64,000 nucleotides of DNA from NCBI GenBank assembly GCA_963715745.1, contig OY970271.1, positions 3,720,001 to 3,784,000 of the forward strand, written 5' to 3'. The notes under the pieces were generated by a model, which saw only the letters and a program-made list of their open reading frames with translations, was not told where the DNA came from and made no database searches. The translations under genes were made by a program, and so were the position numbers. Below are positions 9,488 to 18,397 of this stretch, piece after piece (positions within the stretch are counted from its first letter, which is position 1; every line of letters begins with the position of its first letter). The DNA comes from CAWGJF01 sp963715745. Its GTDB lineage: Bacteria; Bacteroidota; Ignavibacteria; Ignavibacteriales; Ignavibacteriaceae.

Positions 9488-9952
9488 ATGAACAAAGAAT
9501 TACAAACAGTGGCAGACCGGCTTCAGAAAAATATTGATGAAGTTCCGGCTAAATTTCTCCGCTTTCCTGAAGGCGAGCTTAACAGGAAACCTGCACCGAA
9601 CAAGTGGTCTAAGAAAGAAATACTTGGACATTTAATCGATTCGGCAGCAAACAATCATCAAAGGTTTATTCGTTCACAATATGAAAAGGAGCCGTTTACA
9701 ATTTTTCCTTACGAGCAGGATCACTGGGTAAGCATTCAAAAGTATAATGAAGTAGATTCAAAATATCTTGTTGAACTCTGGCGGCTTTATAACCAGCATA
9801 TTCACTGGATAATTTTCAACTTCCCTGAAGAGAAACTGGCAGTAAAATGCAGTTCAGTTGATGACCTGGAAACGGCAGAGAATGTTTTTCTTCTTATAAA
9901 AGATTATGTCGATCATATGGATCAACACCTTGAACAGATTTTTAATTATTAA
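9488..9952 (+). CDS. DinB-family putative metal-dependent protein
   Basis: A 154-residue four-helix-bundle protein of the DinB/YfiT superfamily. The GHLIDSAANNHQR segment supplies His48, and DHMDQHLEQI near the C-terminus supplies His143 and His147, the usual triad of metal ligands. Family members include thiol S-transferases (bacillithiol or mycothiol dependent) and many proteins of unknown function. A bacillithiol link would agree with the YpdA gene at 43359 but is only inference. An SD-like AAGGAA sits seven bases before the ATG. The next gene follows after 14 bp. Confidence 0.85.
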   Translation: MNKELQTVADRLQKNIDEVPAKFLRFPEGELNRKPAPNKWSKKEILGHLIDSAANNHQRFIRSQYEKEPFTIFPYEQDHWVSIQKYNEVDSKYLVELWRLYNQHIHWIIFNFPEEKLAVKCSSVDDLETAENVFLLIKDYVDHMDQHLEQIFNY

Positions 9953-9966
9953 TAACGGAGAATTAA

Positions 9967-10446
9967 ATGCGTCCATCAAAAATACTTTTTCTTCTTTCAT
10001 TCATTTTGCTTGCTCTGCTGGTTGTAGCTTGCGGAAGCGATTACAAAACTGATTTTCCACCGCCGCCTCCGAATGCAGCTTTCGATGATGTATTCCCTCC
10101 GATGATCGATGGAATGAAATCAAATATTTCCAGGATGACTGTTGAACACCCGCTTGATGGTTACCAAGCCAATTACGGTGATAATAAAATCCACATTGAG
10201 GGAATTTTATCCCCTGATAAAGAACGTGCAGATAAGTACTATAAGGATGTAATTGTACCTCAAATTGATTCATTAAAAAATCATACCCGAGGAAATTATA
10301 ATGGCAAGTGGCGCGGTGAAGGTACAGATAAAAACGGCAGAAAATGGATTTCCTGGACAAACGACCGCTGGGTTTTTGTTCTTAGTGCTACCGATGCTGA
10401 AACCATGGAAAAAACAATTGATGCTTTTAAATACATCTCAAGATAG
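9967..10446 (+). CDS. Putative lipoprotein of unknown function
   Basis: A 159-residue protein with a lipoprotein signal: basic start, hydrophobic core and lipobox VVAC with Cys22 as the lipidation site, followed by a Pro-rich tether (FPPPPPN). The mature part contains two repeats of charged beta-strand-like sequence and a motif WRGEGTDKNGRKWISWTND. I do not recognise a family. It is closely spaced behind the DinB-like gene (SD GGAG) and ends before a hairpin, so the two probably form a bicistronic unit. Confidence 0.8.
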   Translation: MRPSKILFLLSFILLALLVVACGSDYKTDFPPPPPNAAFDDVFPPMIDGMKSNISRMTVEHPLDGYQANYGDNKIHIEGILSPDKERADKYYKDVIVPQIDSLKNHTRGNYNGKWRGEGTDKNGRKWISWTNDRWVFVLSATDAETMEKTIDAFKYISR

Positions 10447-10454
10447 ACATTTAA

Positions 10455-10484
10455 TAGCTGTCACTGAATGATCTGTGACAGCTA
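10455..10484. terminator. Hairpin between convergent genes
   Basis: TAGCTGTCAC (10455-10464) pairs perfectly with GTGACAGCTA (10475-10484) across a 10-base loop, in the 51-bp gap between the lipoprotein gene and sppA. No long T-run follows on the plus strand, so it is a weak but plausible shared terminator. Confidence 0.6.
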
Positions 10485-10497
10485 AATCATTATCTAA

Positions 10498-12915
10498 TTA
10501 TTTCATCTCAAAATAAACATCACTCATTGGCATAATGGGCATTATCTTCCCGTTATTTTCCAGCCTGAATTTTAAATCCTCAACAGCGGGATCAATTTCA
10601 TTTTTAATATCAATTCCAAAAAGCTTTGGTGTAAACCTGCCTATATCAAACAACGGCTGAGGAGGATATTGAACAATTTTATATTCATCGTCTTTTAAAC
10701 TGGCTAACTTTTTTGCAAGCTTTATTGCATCATCAAGTCCGCCGAGAATATCTACAAGGTTTTTATCTTTTGCATCAGTTCCGCTCCAGACTCTTCCCTG
10801 TGCAACTTCGTCCACTTCAGCGTAAGTTATATTTCTTCCGTCAGCAACTTTATTTACAAACTCTTTATATGAAGTCTTAATTGCAGATTCCCACTTTGCA
10901 GCTTCTTCCTCTTTCAAATCACGATCAGGCAGAGATATTCCGATGAACGGAAGCCTGATTCCAAATCCGAAATCTGCGTAATCGCCTCTCTTCACATAAT
11001 CCAGACTCATTCCCAGTTCTTCTTTTAATGATTTATTATAAAAGTAAGAACCAATTACACCAATTGAGCCTGTTATAGTCACTGGTGAAGAAATGATTGT
11101 GTCACCGTACATCGAAAGCCAGTATCCGCCTGAACCGGCAACATAACCCTGGGTTACAATAATAGGCTTTTTCCCTTTTCCTTTTTTTAAAGCTTCAGAA
11201 ATATAATCAGATGCAAGTCCGTCACCGCCAGGGGAATCGACTCTTAAAATAATTGCTTTTATGTTTGAATTTTTCACGGCACTTTCAACATAGTTTACCA
11301 GCTCGCGTGCTTTTATTCCTTCATCCATAGCGCATTCACCAATTGCATAAATAACAGCGATCTCGGGTTTATTTCCCCAGTAATTATCTTCCGGAAGATT
11401 AAATTCTTTCAACGAACCGGGTGAAATAAATTTTTTATTTTCTTTTTCCATTTTATTGATAATATCATTTATAGAATCCCAGCGGGCAAGAGTGTCAACC
11501 AGACCAAGCCTGAGTGCATCATCAGGCATCAATAAAGCTTCTTTATTAATTATGTGATCAAAATCTTCTCTTGAAATATTTCTGTTTGCTGAGATTTCTG
11601 ATTTTGCAGTTTCATACCAGTCATCAACAATAGCCTGCCATTGTATGCTGTCGGCTTCGCTCATTTTATTATTTGCAAAAGTTTCCGCAGCAGATTTGTA
11701 TTTAAAGAAACGCATTTCGCGGAAACCGATTCCAAGTTTATCAAGAGTTCCTTTAAAATATTGTCGACCGAAAATGTAACCTTGAAGAAGCAAATTGCCG
11801 AGTGGATCGAGAACGACTTTATCTGCAAATGACGCAAGATAGTATTCATCCATTCCCCCGCGATCAATGTAAACAACAATTTTCTTTCCTTTCGACTTAA
11901 ACTCTTTCAGCTTTTCAGAAATTTCCCAGGTCATTTCTTTGTTAATATTCATTCCCGAAAGATTCATTACAATTCCTGAAATGGATTCATCTTTTTCAGC
12001 AGCATCAATTTGCGCAAGTATATCAATCAGAGTTTTGGAATCGTCAAACCAGCGATATTGCTGGTACTTCATCCCGCCTTTCATATTGAATTTAACATAG
12101 TCTTTATTGCCTGCCAATCCTGATAAAAGATTTCTGTCATAAGCACCAACTCTTATTCCGTAAGTATTGTAAGTATGGTTTCCGTCCTTATCGAATTGCG
12201 CCTGCGTTGTAATTCCGGCACGACCAAAACTTAACTGAACACCAACTGTGAAATATTCATTTTCAAAATATCTTCCAACTAATCTAAGTCCATCTACTGC
12301 TTCAACAGCAATACCGGCACTCCATTTATTCTGATAGTCAAATTCTTTTGTTCTGAATATGGCATCTCCAAATACCGTAATTTTTTCATTTCCGAATGGT
12401 CTTATTCCAACATCAACAACTCCTTCACTGTATCCGCTTGTGGGAAGATTACCTACTAAGCCCACTGAAAAATATTTTGAGGGACGAATTAATGTTCCGA
12501 ATGAAAAAACTGTTGAACGTCCATATTCTTTAACACTACCTGATGACCAGGTAATTGCTGTTCCAAAACTGAGACCCGGGTTGCCGCCAGCTAATGAAAG
12601 TCGCCAGTCGTTCACACTAAAAAAATTATTATCGTGATGGATTACATCGAAACCGAAGCCGGGAAAAGCAAGAAACATTCCCCAGTTGTTTAAATCATTC
12701 CAGTCACCGCTGCGGTCATCCCAGGTAAAATAGAAATCTGGTTGACTAAGAGTTGAAAGTACTGCAGGATTGTCCAAACCGTATAAACCATATTTCATTG
12801 CTCCAGCAGATGTCAATCCGAAAGAATTCTGCTCATAATAGTTTGGAAAAGTTTGTGCATTTGCATAGCTAATAAAAAATAATGATGTTAAAATTGTTAT
12901 GAAAAAATATTTCAT
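10498..12915 (-). CDS. sppA: Signal peptide peptidase SppA (67K type) with an N-terminal beta-barrel-like extension
   Basis: The C-terminal ~540 residues are a double-domain SppA serine protease. Counted from an upstream in-frame start at 12948, the general-base Lys is Lys418 in FKYKSAAE and the nucleophile is Ser606 in YVAGSGGYW. Subtract 11 for the start used here. The preceding ~270 residues are not SppA: after a signal peptide (ending NAQ) they form strand-rich, Gly/Tyr/Phe-patterned sequence like an outer-membrane barrel of the PorV/UPF0164 kind. I chose ATG 12915 because AAAGGA lies at the right distance and a signal peptide follows immediately. Classical SppA degrades cleaved signal peptides at the inner membrane. 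Here the architecture suggests periplasmic or outer-membrane placement. Confidence 0.88.
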   Translation of the reverse strand: MKYFFITILTSLFFISYANAQTFPNYYEQNSFGLTSAGAMKYGLYGLDNPAVLSTLSQPDFYFTWDDRSGDWNDLNNWGMFLAFPGFGFDVIHHDNNFFSVNDWRLSLAGGNPGLSFGTAITWSSGSVKEYGRSTVFSFGTLIRPSKYFSVGLVGNLPTSGYSEGVVDVGIRPFGNEKITVFGDAIFRTKEFDYQNKWSAGIAVEAVDGLRLVGRYFENEYFTVGVQLSFGRAGITTQAQFDKDGNHTYNTYGIRVGAYDRNLLSGLAGNKDYVKFNMKGGMKYQQYRWFDDSKTLIDILAQIDAAEKDESISGIVMNLSGMNINKEMTWEISEKLKEFKSKGKKIVVYIDRGGMDEYYLASFADKVVLDPLGNLLLQGYIFGRQYFKGTLDKLGIGFREMRFFKYKSAAETFANNKMSEADSIQWQAIVDDWYETAKSEISANRNISREDFDHIINKEALLMPDDALRLGLVDTLARWDSINDIINKMEKENKKFISPGSLKEFNLPEDNYWGNKPEIAVIYAIGECAMDEGIKARELVNYVESAVKNSNIKAIILRVDSPGGDGLASDYISEALKKGKGKKPIIVTQGYVAGSGGYWLSMYGDTIISSPVTITGSIGVIGSYFYNKSLKEELGMSLDYVKRGDYADFGFGIRLPFIGISLPDRDLKEEEAAKWESAIKTSYKEFVNKVADGRNITYAEVDEVAQGRVWSGTDAKDKNLVDILGGLDDAIKLAKKLASLKDDEYKIVQYPPQPLFDIGRFTPKLFGIDIKNEIDPAVEDLKFRLENNGKIMPIMPMSDVYFEMK

Positions 12916-13035
12916 CGCTGATTCCTTTCTGAAGGAAATTGATTTCAAATTAATTTTTCTGATACAAAATTAGCTTTTTTAATCCGGCAAATCATTAAGG
13001 AAATCGATATTTTGGTATTAATAAATTGAAACTTT

Positions 13036-13773
13036 ATGATTGAAATAGTTGACCTTTATAAATCTTTTGGCAATGAACCTGTGTTAAAAGGGATAAACCT
13101 GAACATCGATCCCGGCGAAACTATTGTAATAATAGGCAGAAGCGGCTGCGGGAAAAGTGTTTTAATAAAAAATATTGTCGGACTGCTTTCACCGGATTCT
13201 GGTTACGTAAAGCTTGAAGGAAAAATTGTTGACGATCTTTCGCAGAAAGAACTATATGAATTAAGATCACGATTTGGTTTTTTATTCCAGGGTGCTGCAC
13301 TTTTTGATTCAATGACTGTTGAAGAGAACGTTGCTCTTCCATTAGTTGAATCACAAAACAAAATTAGTAAATCTGAAATTAAAAAAAGAGTTGGTGAAAA
13401 ACTTGATATGGTTGGTTTACCCGGTGTTCAGCATTTGAAACCGGCGGAACTTTCCGGTGGGATGAAAAAGCGTGTTGGTCTTGCAAGAGCTTTAATTACT
13501 GATCCGGACTATGTTTTTTATGACGAGCCAACTACCGGGCTTGACCCGATTATGTCAACTTCGATCGATGAACTTATAAAAGAATTAACAGATAAGCTTA
13601 ATGTAACTTCAATAGTAGTTACGCACGATATGCTCAGTGTTAAAAAAGTAGCTAACCGCGTTGCAATGATAAACGACGGGAAAATTTATTTTACCGGTAC
13701 TTCAGATGAATTAATTACTTCTGATGATAAAATCATTAAAGAATTTATAAGAAGAACAGAAATGATAAAATAA
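13036..13773 (+). CDS. mlaF: MlaF-type phospholipid ABC transporter ATP-binding protein
   Basis: A 245-residue ABC ATPase with Walker A GRSGCGKS (34-41), Q-loop FLFQGAALFDSMTV, signature LSGGM (139-143), Walker B YVFYDEP (159-165) and the switch His in VVTHD. GAALFDSMTVEENV and the SGCGKSVLIKNI stretch point to the MlaF/Mkl/TTG2A subfamily, which powers lipid transfer between envelope membranes. The partner permease (MlaE) and MCE protein (MlaD) are not in the window, so it is an orphan here. It is divergent from sppA and ends at a strong bidirectional terminator. Confidence 0.9.
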   Translation: MIEIVDLYKSFGNEPVLKGINLNIDPGETIVIIGRSGCGKSVLIKNIVGLLSPDSGYVKLEGKIVDDLSQKELYELRSRFGFLFQGAALFDSMTVEENVALPLVESQNKISKSEIKKRVGEKLDMVGLPGVQHLKPAELSGGMKKRVGLARALITDPDYVFYDEPTTGLDPIMSTSIDELIKELTDKLNVTSIVVTHDMLSVKKVANRVAMINDGKIYFTGTSDELITSDDKIIKEFIRRTEMIK

Positions 13774-13776
13774 AAA

Positions 13777-13799
13777 AGGCGAAGATGATTTCTTCGCCT
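13777..13799. terminator. Bidirectional intrinsic terminator
   Basis: AGGCGAAGA (13777-13785) and TCTTCGCCT (13791-13799) form a 9-bp stem with a 5-base loop, preceded by an A-run (13772-13777). It lies between the convergent mlaF and barrel-protein genes and can serve the minus-strand gene through the A-run, and mlaF less strongly. Confidence 0.85.
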
Positions 13800-13822
13800 A
13801 AACTTAATTTTTTAAATACTTA

Positions 13823-14521
13823 TTATTTTAAAGCAAAATTAGCACCTACCAAAAATCCTAAAGCAGATGTAGAAGAACCTGAAGTAAATATCAAATTATA
13901 TTCAGCCATTACTGTAAGAAGTACGGTAGCGGACATTGCGTACAGAACACCTATTCTTGGAGCAATTCCAAATTCTGTGCTACTTGCATCCACGCTTTCA
14001 CTATATGTCTGCCCAAAAATAGTGTAAGTATAACTATAAGAAGAACTAATAAAATAAAGTCCAAGTGCAGCACCAATAAAGGGCATAAGTTTTTGTCCAG
14101 GATTAAATAAGTAATTTGCAGCAAACATAAGCGGAATCCAGGAAAAACTCACATCTGAATTTCCGAAAACATCATCTTTTCCTGAAAATGTTGCATAACC
14201 AATTCCAAGACTAAGCAGAATATTTTTTGTAATCAGATACCCGGCCATTGCATGGATTGAAAAACCAAGGTTATATCCGTCTGAAAAATCACCGAGTGGT
14301 AATGAGAGATCTGCTACAGCACCAACAAGCCACATTCCTTTGTCCATCATCGGAGCTACATCCGCCGGGACCTGAATATTTAAATTTGACTCCAGTTGAT
14401 TGTTAAAAATTGTAACAGGTTTTTCACCTGTAATTTCAGTAGGAAGTTTTAGCTGGAGCTTAGCAAAAGCTGCAGAAAAACTAAAAGTGGCCAGGATCAG
14501 AATCAATGTTACTCTTTTCAT
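13823..14521 (-). CDS. Predicted outer-membrane beta-barrel protein
   Basis: A 232-residue exported protein with a clear signal peptide (first 20 residues, ending AFA). The mature part alternates aromatic and glycine-rich strands (GMWLVGAVADLSLPLG, GYLITKNILLSLGIGYATF, LMPFIGAALGLYF) and ends in LVGANFALK, ending hydrophobically as barrel proteins do before the last Lys. This resembles the small OmpA/OmpW-like outer-membrane barrels. No ligand can be inferred. A strong SD (AAGGAGG) sits 4 bp before the ATG. It is transcribed divergently from the CBS protein. Confidence 0.75.
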   Translation of the reverse strand: MKRVTLILILATFSFSAAFAKLQLKLPTEITGEKPVTIFNNQLESNLNIQVPADVAPMMDKGMWLVGAVADLSLPLGDFSDGYNLGFSIHAMAGYLITKNILLSLGIGYATFSGKDDVFGNSDVSFSWIPLMFAANYLFNPGQKLMPFIGAALGLYFISSSYSYTYTIFGQTYSESVDASSTEFGIAPRIGVLYAMSATVLLTVMAEYNLIFTSGSSTSALGFLVGANFALK

Positions 14522-14687
14522 TGTGCCTCCTTACAAATGAAAGTGAAATTGTTTGATTGATTAGATTTACAAAGAAATTTTTCTAAATCTCAGTGAAAAT
14601 AATCAAACATTGTTAAAAGTCAAATGTTTTTTCCATTTGCGGCTATCAATAAAAGTTTTATATTCAATTCAAAACGGAGGAAAATCT

Positions 14688-15116
14688 ATGGAAACAATAA
14701 AAGAAATGTTGCAATACAAAAATGAACTGATAACAATCAGTTCGGGGACGTCAGTATATGACGCAGTTTTATTTATGTCAGAGAAAAGTGTTGGTTTGGT
14801 TCCGGTTATGGAGGATGGAAAACTAATTGGGGTTTTTTCTGAAAGAGATCTTGTAAAGAGAGTTATAGCAAAAAATCTCGATCTGAAATCAACAAAAGTA
14901 AATGATGTTATGTCGACTCAGCTTGTTATTGCTGATATCAATGAAGGTTATGAATCTGTTTTAACGAAAATGAAAGAAGCAAAAATCAGACATATAATAG
15001 TAATTGAAAATGGAAAACTTGTTGGCGTACTTTCAATGAGAGACTTACTGGAAATTGATATTAAAGTTCACAAATCAACTGTGGAAGTGCTGCACAATTA
15101 CATTTATGCAAAATAA
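14688..15116 (+). CDS. CBS-domain pair protein
   Basis: A 142-residue cytoplasmic protein made of two CBS motifs (about residues 12-65 and 75-135) and nothing else. The segments VGLVPVMEDGKLIGVFSERDLVKRV and RHIIVIENGKLVGVLSMRDLLEI are the paired beta-alpha units that normally bind adenosine nucleotides or SAM. Stand-alone CBS proteins are sensors whose targets are seldom known. The start is ATG 14688, with GGAGG 7 bp upstream. A TTG at 14610 would add an unlikely 26-residue leader. It converges with the carbamate kinase locus, with 7 bp between stops. Confidence 0.9.
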   Translation: METIKEMLQYKNELITISSGTSVYDAVLFMSEKSVGLVPVMEDGKLIGVFSERDLVKRVIAKNLDLKSTKVNDVMSTQLVIADINEGYESVLTKMKEAKIRHIIVIENGKLVGVLSMRDLLEIDIKVHKSTVEVLHNYIYAK

Positions 15117-15123
15117 ATAGTAG

Positions 15124-16081
15124 CTAAGGTATTATTCTTGTTCCGCAGTTTGGATCACCAAGCTGAGTTGCTTCTGTTATTATAGTTTCCTTTCCTCCAC
15201 CTTTTACAAATTCTATTGCAGCTAAAACTTTAGGACCCATACTTCCTTTTGCAAATTGCCCTTCTTCAAAATATCTTTCAGCTTCTTCAACAGTAATAAC
15301 ATCCAATGACTTCTGATCCGGTTTTTTAAAGTTGATAAAAACTTTATCAACGTCTGTCAAAATGAAAAACGCATCCGCTCCAATTTCCTTTGCAAGTAAT
15401 GAGGAAGCAAAATCTTTATCGATTACGGCTTCTATACCATCAAGCTCTTTATTTTCTTTTTTATAAACCGGAACTCCGCCACCTCCAGCAGCAATAACAA
15501 TATTTCCTTTTTTTACAAGATCTTTTATTACCTTCTTATTAATTATATCAAGAGGTTTTGGTGAAGGGACAACTCTTCGCCAACCGCGCTTGCCCGGATC
15601 TTCTTTAAACACAAAATTGTTTACTCTTGCTAAAAGATCGGCTTCTTCTTTTAAATAGTATCCTCCGACAGGTTTTGACGGTTCTTTAAATGCAGGGTCA
15701 TTAATATCTACCAAAACCTGGGTTACAACAGTTACAACGTTTCTCCTGATTTTATTTTCCTGCAGAATATTTTTCATCTGCCGCTCAATCATATAACCTA
15801 TTCCACCCTGTGAATCGGCAACACAAATATCAAGAGGCATTTTGGGGATTTTATATTCTTTTAAATCCTGCTTCATTCCTGAGCATAATGTTTCCAACCT
15901 GAGGACCGTTACCATGAGTAATTACAATATTGTAATCTTCTTTTAAAAGTTTAATAAGATTTATGCAGGTATCGTAAGTATTATCTTCCTGCTGGTGGAT
16001 TGTACCTGATTGATTTCCCCTGAGAAGAGCATTTCCGCCCAAAGCAACAACTGCTATTTTTTTGGTTTTACCAGAGTCCAT
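15124..16081 (-). pseudogene. arcC: Carbamate kinase gene interrupted by a single-base frameshift
   Basis: Two overlapping frames together give one full carbamate kinase (ATP + carbamate = ADP + carbamoyl phosphate; used for ATP generation in the arginine deiminase route). The first frame (start 16081) encodes VVALGGNALLRG and THGNGPQVGNIMLRNEAGFK, then hits a stop. The second frame continues EYKIPKMPLDICVADSQGGIGY through to AAGGGGVPV, ILTDVDKV and the ending LGDPNCGTRIIP. Deleting one T from the TTTT run at 15859-15862 restores a perfect GFKEYKIP junction. All catalytic motifs on both sides are intact. This means either a recent mutation, a sequencing or assembly indel, or much less likely programmed slippage. 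No arcA or arcB is nearby. Confidence 0.85.
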
Positions 16082-16162
16082 TTCATAAAAATTTTACAAA
16101 GAAAGTACAAACTTAAAGAGCTTAACCCGCAAATAAAATTTTAGGATTTAGAGGAATTCGGT

Positions 16163-16231
16163 ATAAAGGTATATAATAATAAATTGAAAAATTTAAAGAT
16201 TATAAGATTAGAAAAACTTATATACCTTTAT
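16163..16231. repeat. 13-bp inverted repeat upstream of aat
   Basis: ATAAAGGTATATA (16163-16175) is exactly repeated in inverted form at 16219-16231, 43 AT-rich bases apart. GGTAT and ATACC continue the symmetry imperfectly outside. It occupies most of the 209-bp divergent region between the arcC and aat starts. Function unknown. Confidence 0.65.
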
Positions 16232-16290
16232 TCCCGTATACCTTCTACCATATTCTTTCTGTAAATTATAAAAGAAGAAAAAAGTTTGTT

Positions 16291-16893
16291 ATGGTTAACA
16301 AAGTACATTTAGATCCTAAAGAGCTTCTAAAACCTGATAATATGCTCAGATTGTATGCCAGTGGAGCTTTCCCGATGGCTGACAATGAAACAGGAAACAT
16401 CAACTGGTTTATGCCTGAAGTTAGAGCAATTATTCCACTCGATAAGTACAATATTCCGAGATCGACAAGAAAAGCAATTGAAAAATCTGATTTTGAAATA
16501 AGGTTTGATACAAGCTTTACAGAAGTTGTAAAAGGATGTGCAGACAGGGAATCAACCTGGATTTCGGATGAATTAATTCTTGCTTATAAAAGATTGAAGA
16601 AACGCGGTCACGTTCATACTGTTGAAACATGGTTGAATAACGAACTTGTCGGCGGACTTTACGGCATCTCTTTTCGCGGGGCTTTTTTTGGTGAGTCTAT
16701 GTTTTCAAAAGTTTCTAATTCTTCAAAAGCTGCTTTGATTGCCCTAATTGAAAGATTAATCAAAAAAGATTTTGTTTTGCTCGATGTGCAGTATATAACC
16801 GAACACTTAAAAATGTTCGGTGCAGTTGAAATTAGTTTTGATGAATACACAAAACTTCTTTATGAAGCTTACACTAGAGGATGTGAGTTTTAA
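16291..16893 (+). CDS. aat: Leucyl/phenylalanyl-tRNA--protein transferase
   Basis: Aat adds Leu or Phe from aminoacyl-tRNA to N-terminal Arg/Lys of proteins, marking them for ClpAP in the N-degron pathway. The 200-residue protein shows the family order: LRLYASGAFPMAD near the start, the central ESTWISDELILAYKRLKKRGHVHTVETW, FFGESMFS, then SKAALIALIERL and LLDVQYITEHLKMFGA. Length is slightly below the E. coli enzyme, which is usual outside proteobacteria. The ATG at 16291 lacks a strong SD. A neighbouring hslUV locus (1-1931) is another protein-degradation gene set, but the two are not linked. Confidence 0.95.
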   Translation: MVNKVHLDPKELLKPDNMLRLYASGAFPMADNETGNINWFMPEVRAIIPLDKYNIPRSTRKAIEKSDFEIRFDTSFTEVVKGCADRESTWISDELILAYKRLKKRGHVHTVETWLNNELVGGLYGISFRGAFFGESMFSKVSNSSKAALIALIERLIKKDFVLLDVQYITEHLKMFGAVEISFDEYTKLLYEAYTRGCEF

Positions 16894-16904
16894 GAGCTTT
16901 CTTG

Positions 16905-18206
16905 TTATTTAATTAATATCATCTTTTTTGTATCCAGAAAATCGCCTGCCTGCAGAGAATAAAAATAAACTCCACTCGTTAATTTAGAAGCGTCAAAAGT
17001 AACCTCATAATTTCCTGCGGGCTTTTCTTCATTAACAAGTGTCGCTACTACGTTTCCAAGAATATCACAAACATTTATTTCCACGAACTTCATAAATGAA
17101 GGCCCTACATTTGGTATTGAGTATTTAATTTTCGTCTCAGGATTAAAAGGATTTGGATAGTTTTGAGAGAGCGTAAATTGTTGGGGAATATTATCAGTAT
17201 TTTTTTCTACTTCTGTTGTGCTTTGTATGGTTCTGTAAACTTCCGTTCCGGTTCCAGCAAACAAAATTCCATTAGAGTTGCATGCCAAAACAAACGCACA
17301 ACTTGATGGCAACCCTGTATTGAAAGATTCCCAATTATTTCCTCCATCTGTTGTTCGTATAATTCCTTGGCACCCTCCCATCCATCCTCCAACAGTGCCG
17401 GCATAAATATATTCATTACGATCAATTACAAACGAAGTAGTATTTGCATTAGATCCACCACTTATCCAATTAACACCATAATCAACTGATTTAAATATCG
17501 CACCGTAAACACTATGAGGCGCAGTATTCCATGTGCCAATTAAAATTAAACCATCCGAAGTGCTAACAAAAGCATAAGTCCATAGAGAATTACCATCAAA
17601 ATTCATTTGTTCCCAGCTTTCACCGTTATCACTCGAGCGAAAGATATAACTGAAATCGTTTAATTCACAAACACTTACAAAAATATAGTCTTTTAATGGA
17701 CCAGTTTTGGCTACATACAATTCATTCATACTAAGATAACTTAATCCATTGTTCGTCTCTTCCCACGAAATTCCTTCATCAGTGGAACGGTAAACACCAT
17801 GACTATGGATAGCAGCAAACAAATAACCACTGCTATTAATATCCAATCTGCTTACTGAAAAATTGACAAGCGAATCATCAAGATGTGTCCAGGTTGTACC
17901 TTCATCAGTTGACTTAAAGATCCCGGGACCAGGATTAGTTCCAACAAAAATATCACCTGAACTATTGAATACAATAGAATGAATGTCATATCCTCCTAAC
18001 CCGCTACTAATGTCAATCCAATCATCTCCATTATTTGTTGATTTGTAAAAACCAGTATAAGTTCCGACATAGACTATATTATTTGGAGCAACAGCAATTG
18101 AAAATATTGCAACTGCAAAGTTACCTGATGTTGGCTCCCAAATATTTTCCTGAGAAAAAGCATTCGAGAATGAAAGAAGGCAGACTGTAAAAACAATCTT
18201 TTTCAT
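16905..18206 (-). CDS. Secreted BNR/propeller-repeat protein with T9SS type A sorting domain
   Basis: A 433-residue exported protein. A signal peptide (residues 1-18) is followed by about seven repeats with the Asp-box or BNR-like pattern (GIFKSTDEGTTWT, GVYRSTDEGISW, YIFRSSDNGESW, AIFKSVDYGVNW, GIIRTTDGGNNW), typical of sialidase/VPS10/YCF48-type beta-propellers. The last ~80 residues start at LSQNYPNPFNPETKIKYSI and end TKKMILIK, the T9SS type A C-terminal domain that is removed on export across the outer membrane. Catalytic sialidase residues are not evident, so the role is unknown. An SD (GGAG) lies before ATG 18206. Confidence 0.88.
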   Translation of the reverse strand: MKKIVFTVCLLSFSNAFSQENIWEPTSGNFAVAIFSIAVAPNNIVYVGTYTGFYKSTNNGDDWIDISSGLGGYDIHSIVFNSSGDIFVGTNPGPGIFKSTDEGTTWTHLDDSLVNFSVSRLDINSSGYLFAAIHSHGVYRSTDEGISWEETNNGLSYLSMNELYVAKTGPLKDYIFVSVCELNDFSYIFRSSDNGESWEQMNFDGNSLWTYAFVSTSDGLILIGTWNTAPHSVYGAIFKSVDYGVNWISGGSNANTTSFVIDRNEYIYAGTVGGWMGGCQGIIRTTDGGNNWESFNTGLPSSCAFVLACNSNGILFAGTGTEVYRTIQSTTEVEKNTDNIPQQFTLSQNYPNPFNPETKIKYSIPNVGPSFMKFVEINVCDILGNVVATLVNEEKPAGNYEVTFDASKLTSGVYFYSLQAGDFLDTKKMILIK

Positions 18207-18289
18207 AATTGTTTACTCCGATTTGTATTTCCAAAAAGATGCGGAAGAATAGAAGAGTGCAATACTTGATTAACTTTGTAAAAAAATAA

Positions 18290-18314
18290 CCCTTGCACTT
18301 TAATAATGCAAGGG
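18290..18314 (-). terminator. Intrinsic terminator for the minus-strand nucleotidyltransferase cassette
   Basis: CCCTTGCA (18290-18297) pairs with TGCAAGGG (18307-18314), and read on the minus strand the stem is followed by a T-rich run (complement of 18281-18289). It lies downstream of the nucleotidyltransferase gene and of the decayed M24 tail. Confidence 0.8.
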
Positions 18315-18337
18315 CAAAATAAAAAGGAAAGTTTCGA

Positions 18338-18397
18338 TTACGGATTAACCAAAATCAACTCTTTCTGTGGAGGAAAAATAAATACGCAGCCGCTTCT
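18338..18397 (-). pseudogene. Decayed copy of the 3' end of the M24 peptidase gene
   Basis: Read on the minus strand, this stretch encodes GCVFIFPPQKELILVNP and a stop, clearly homologous to the last residues of the intact M24 peptidase (GCEFISPPQKKLILVKP, ending at 19289). By my count about 44 of the first 53 bases match. It has no start, sits immediately after (and 2 bp into) the stop of the nucleotidyltransferase gene in another frame, and is followed by a terminator. Confidence 0.8.

Noticed and set aside
15855..15870. Programmed frameshift in arcC
   Set aside because: The required shift is +1 at AAA AGA without a known slippery sequence or stimulator, and carbamate kinases are not known to use one. 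A homopolymer indel explains it more simply.
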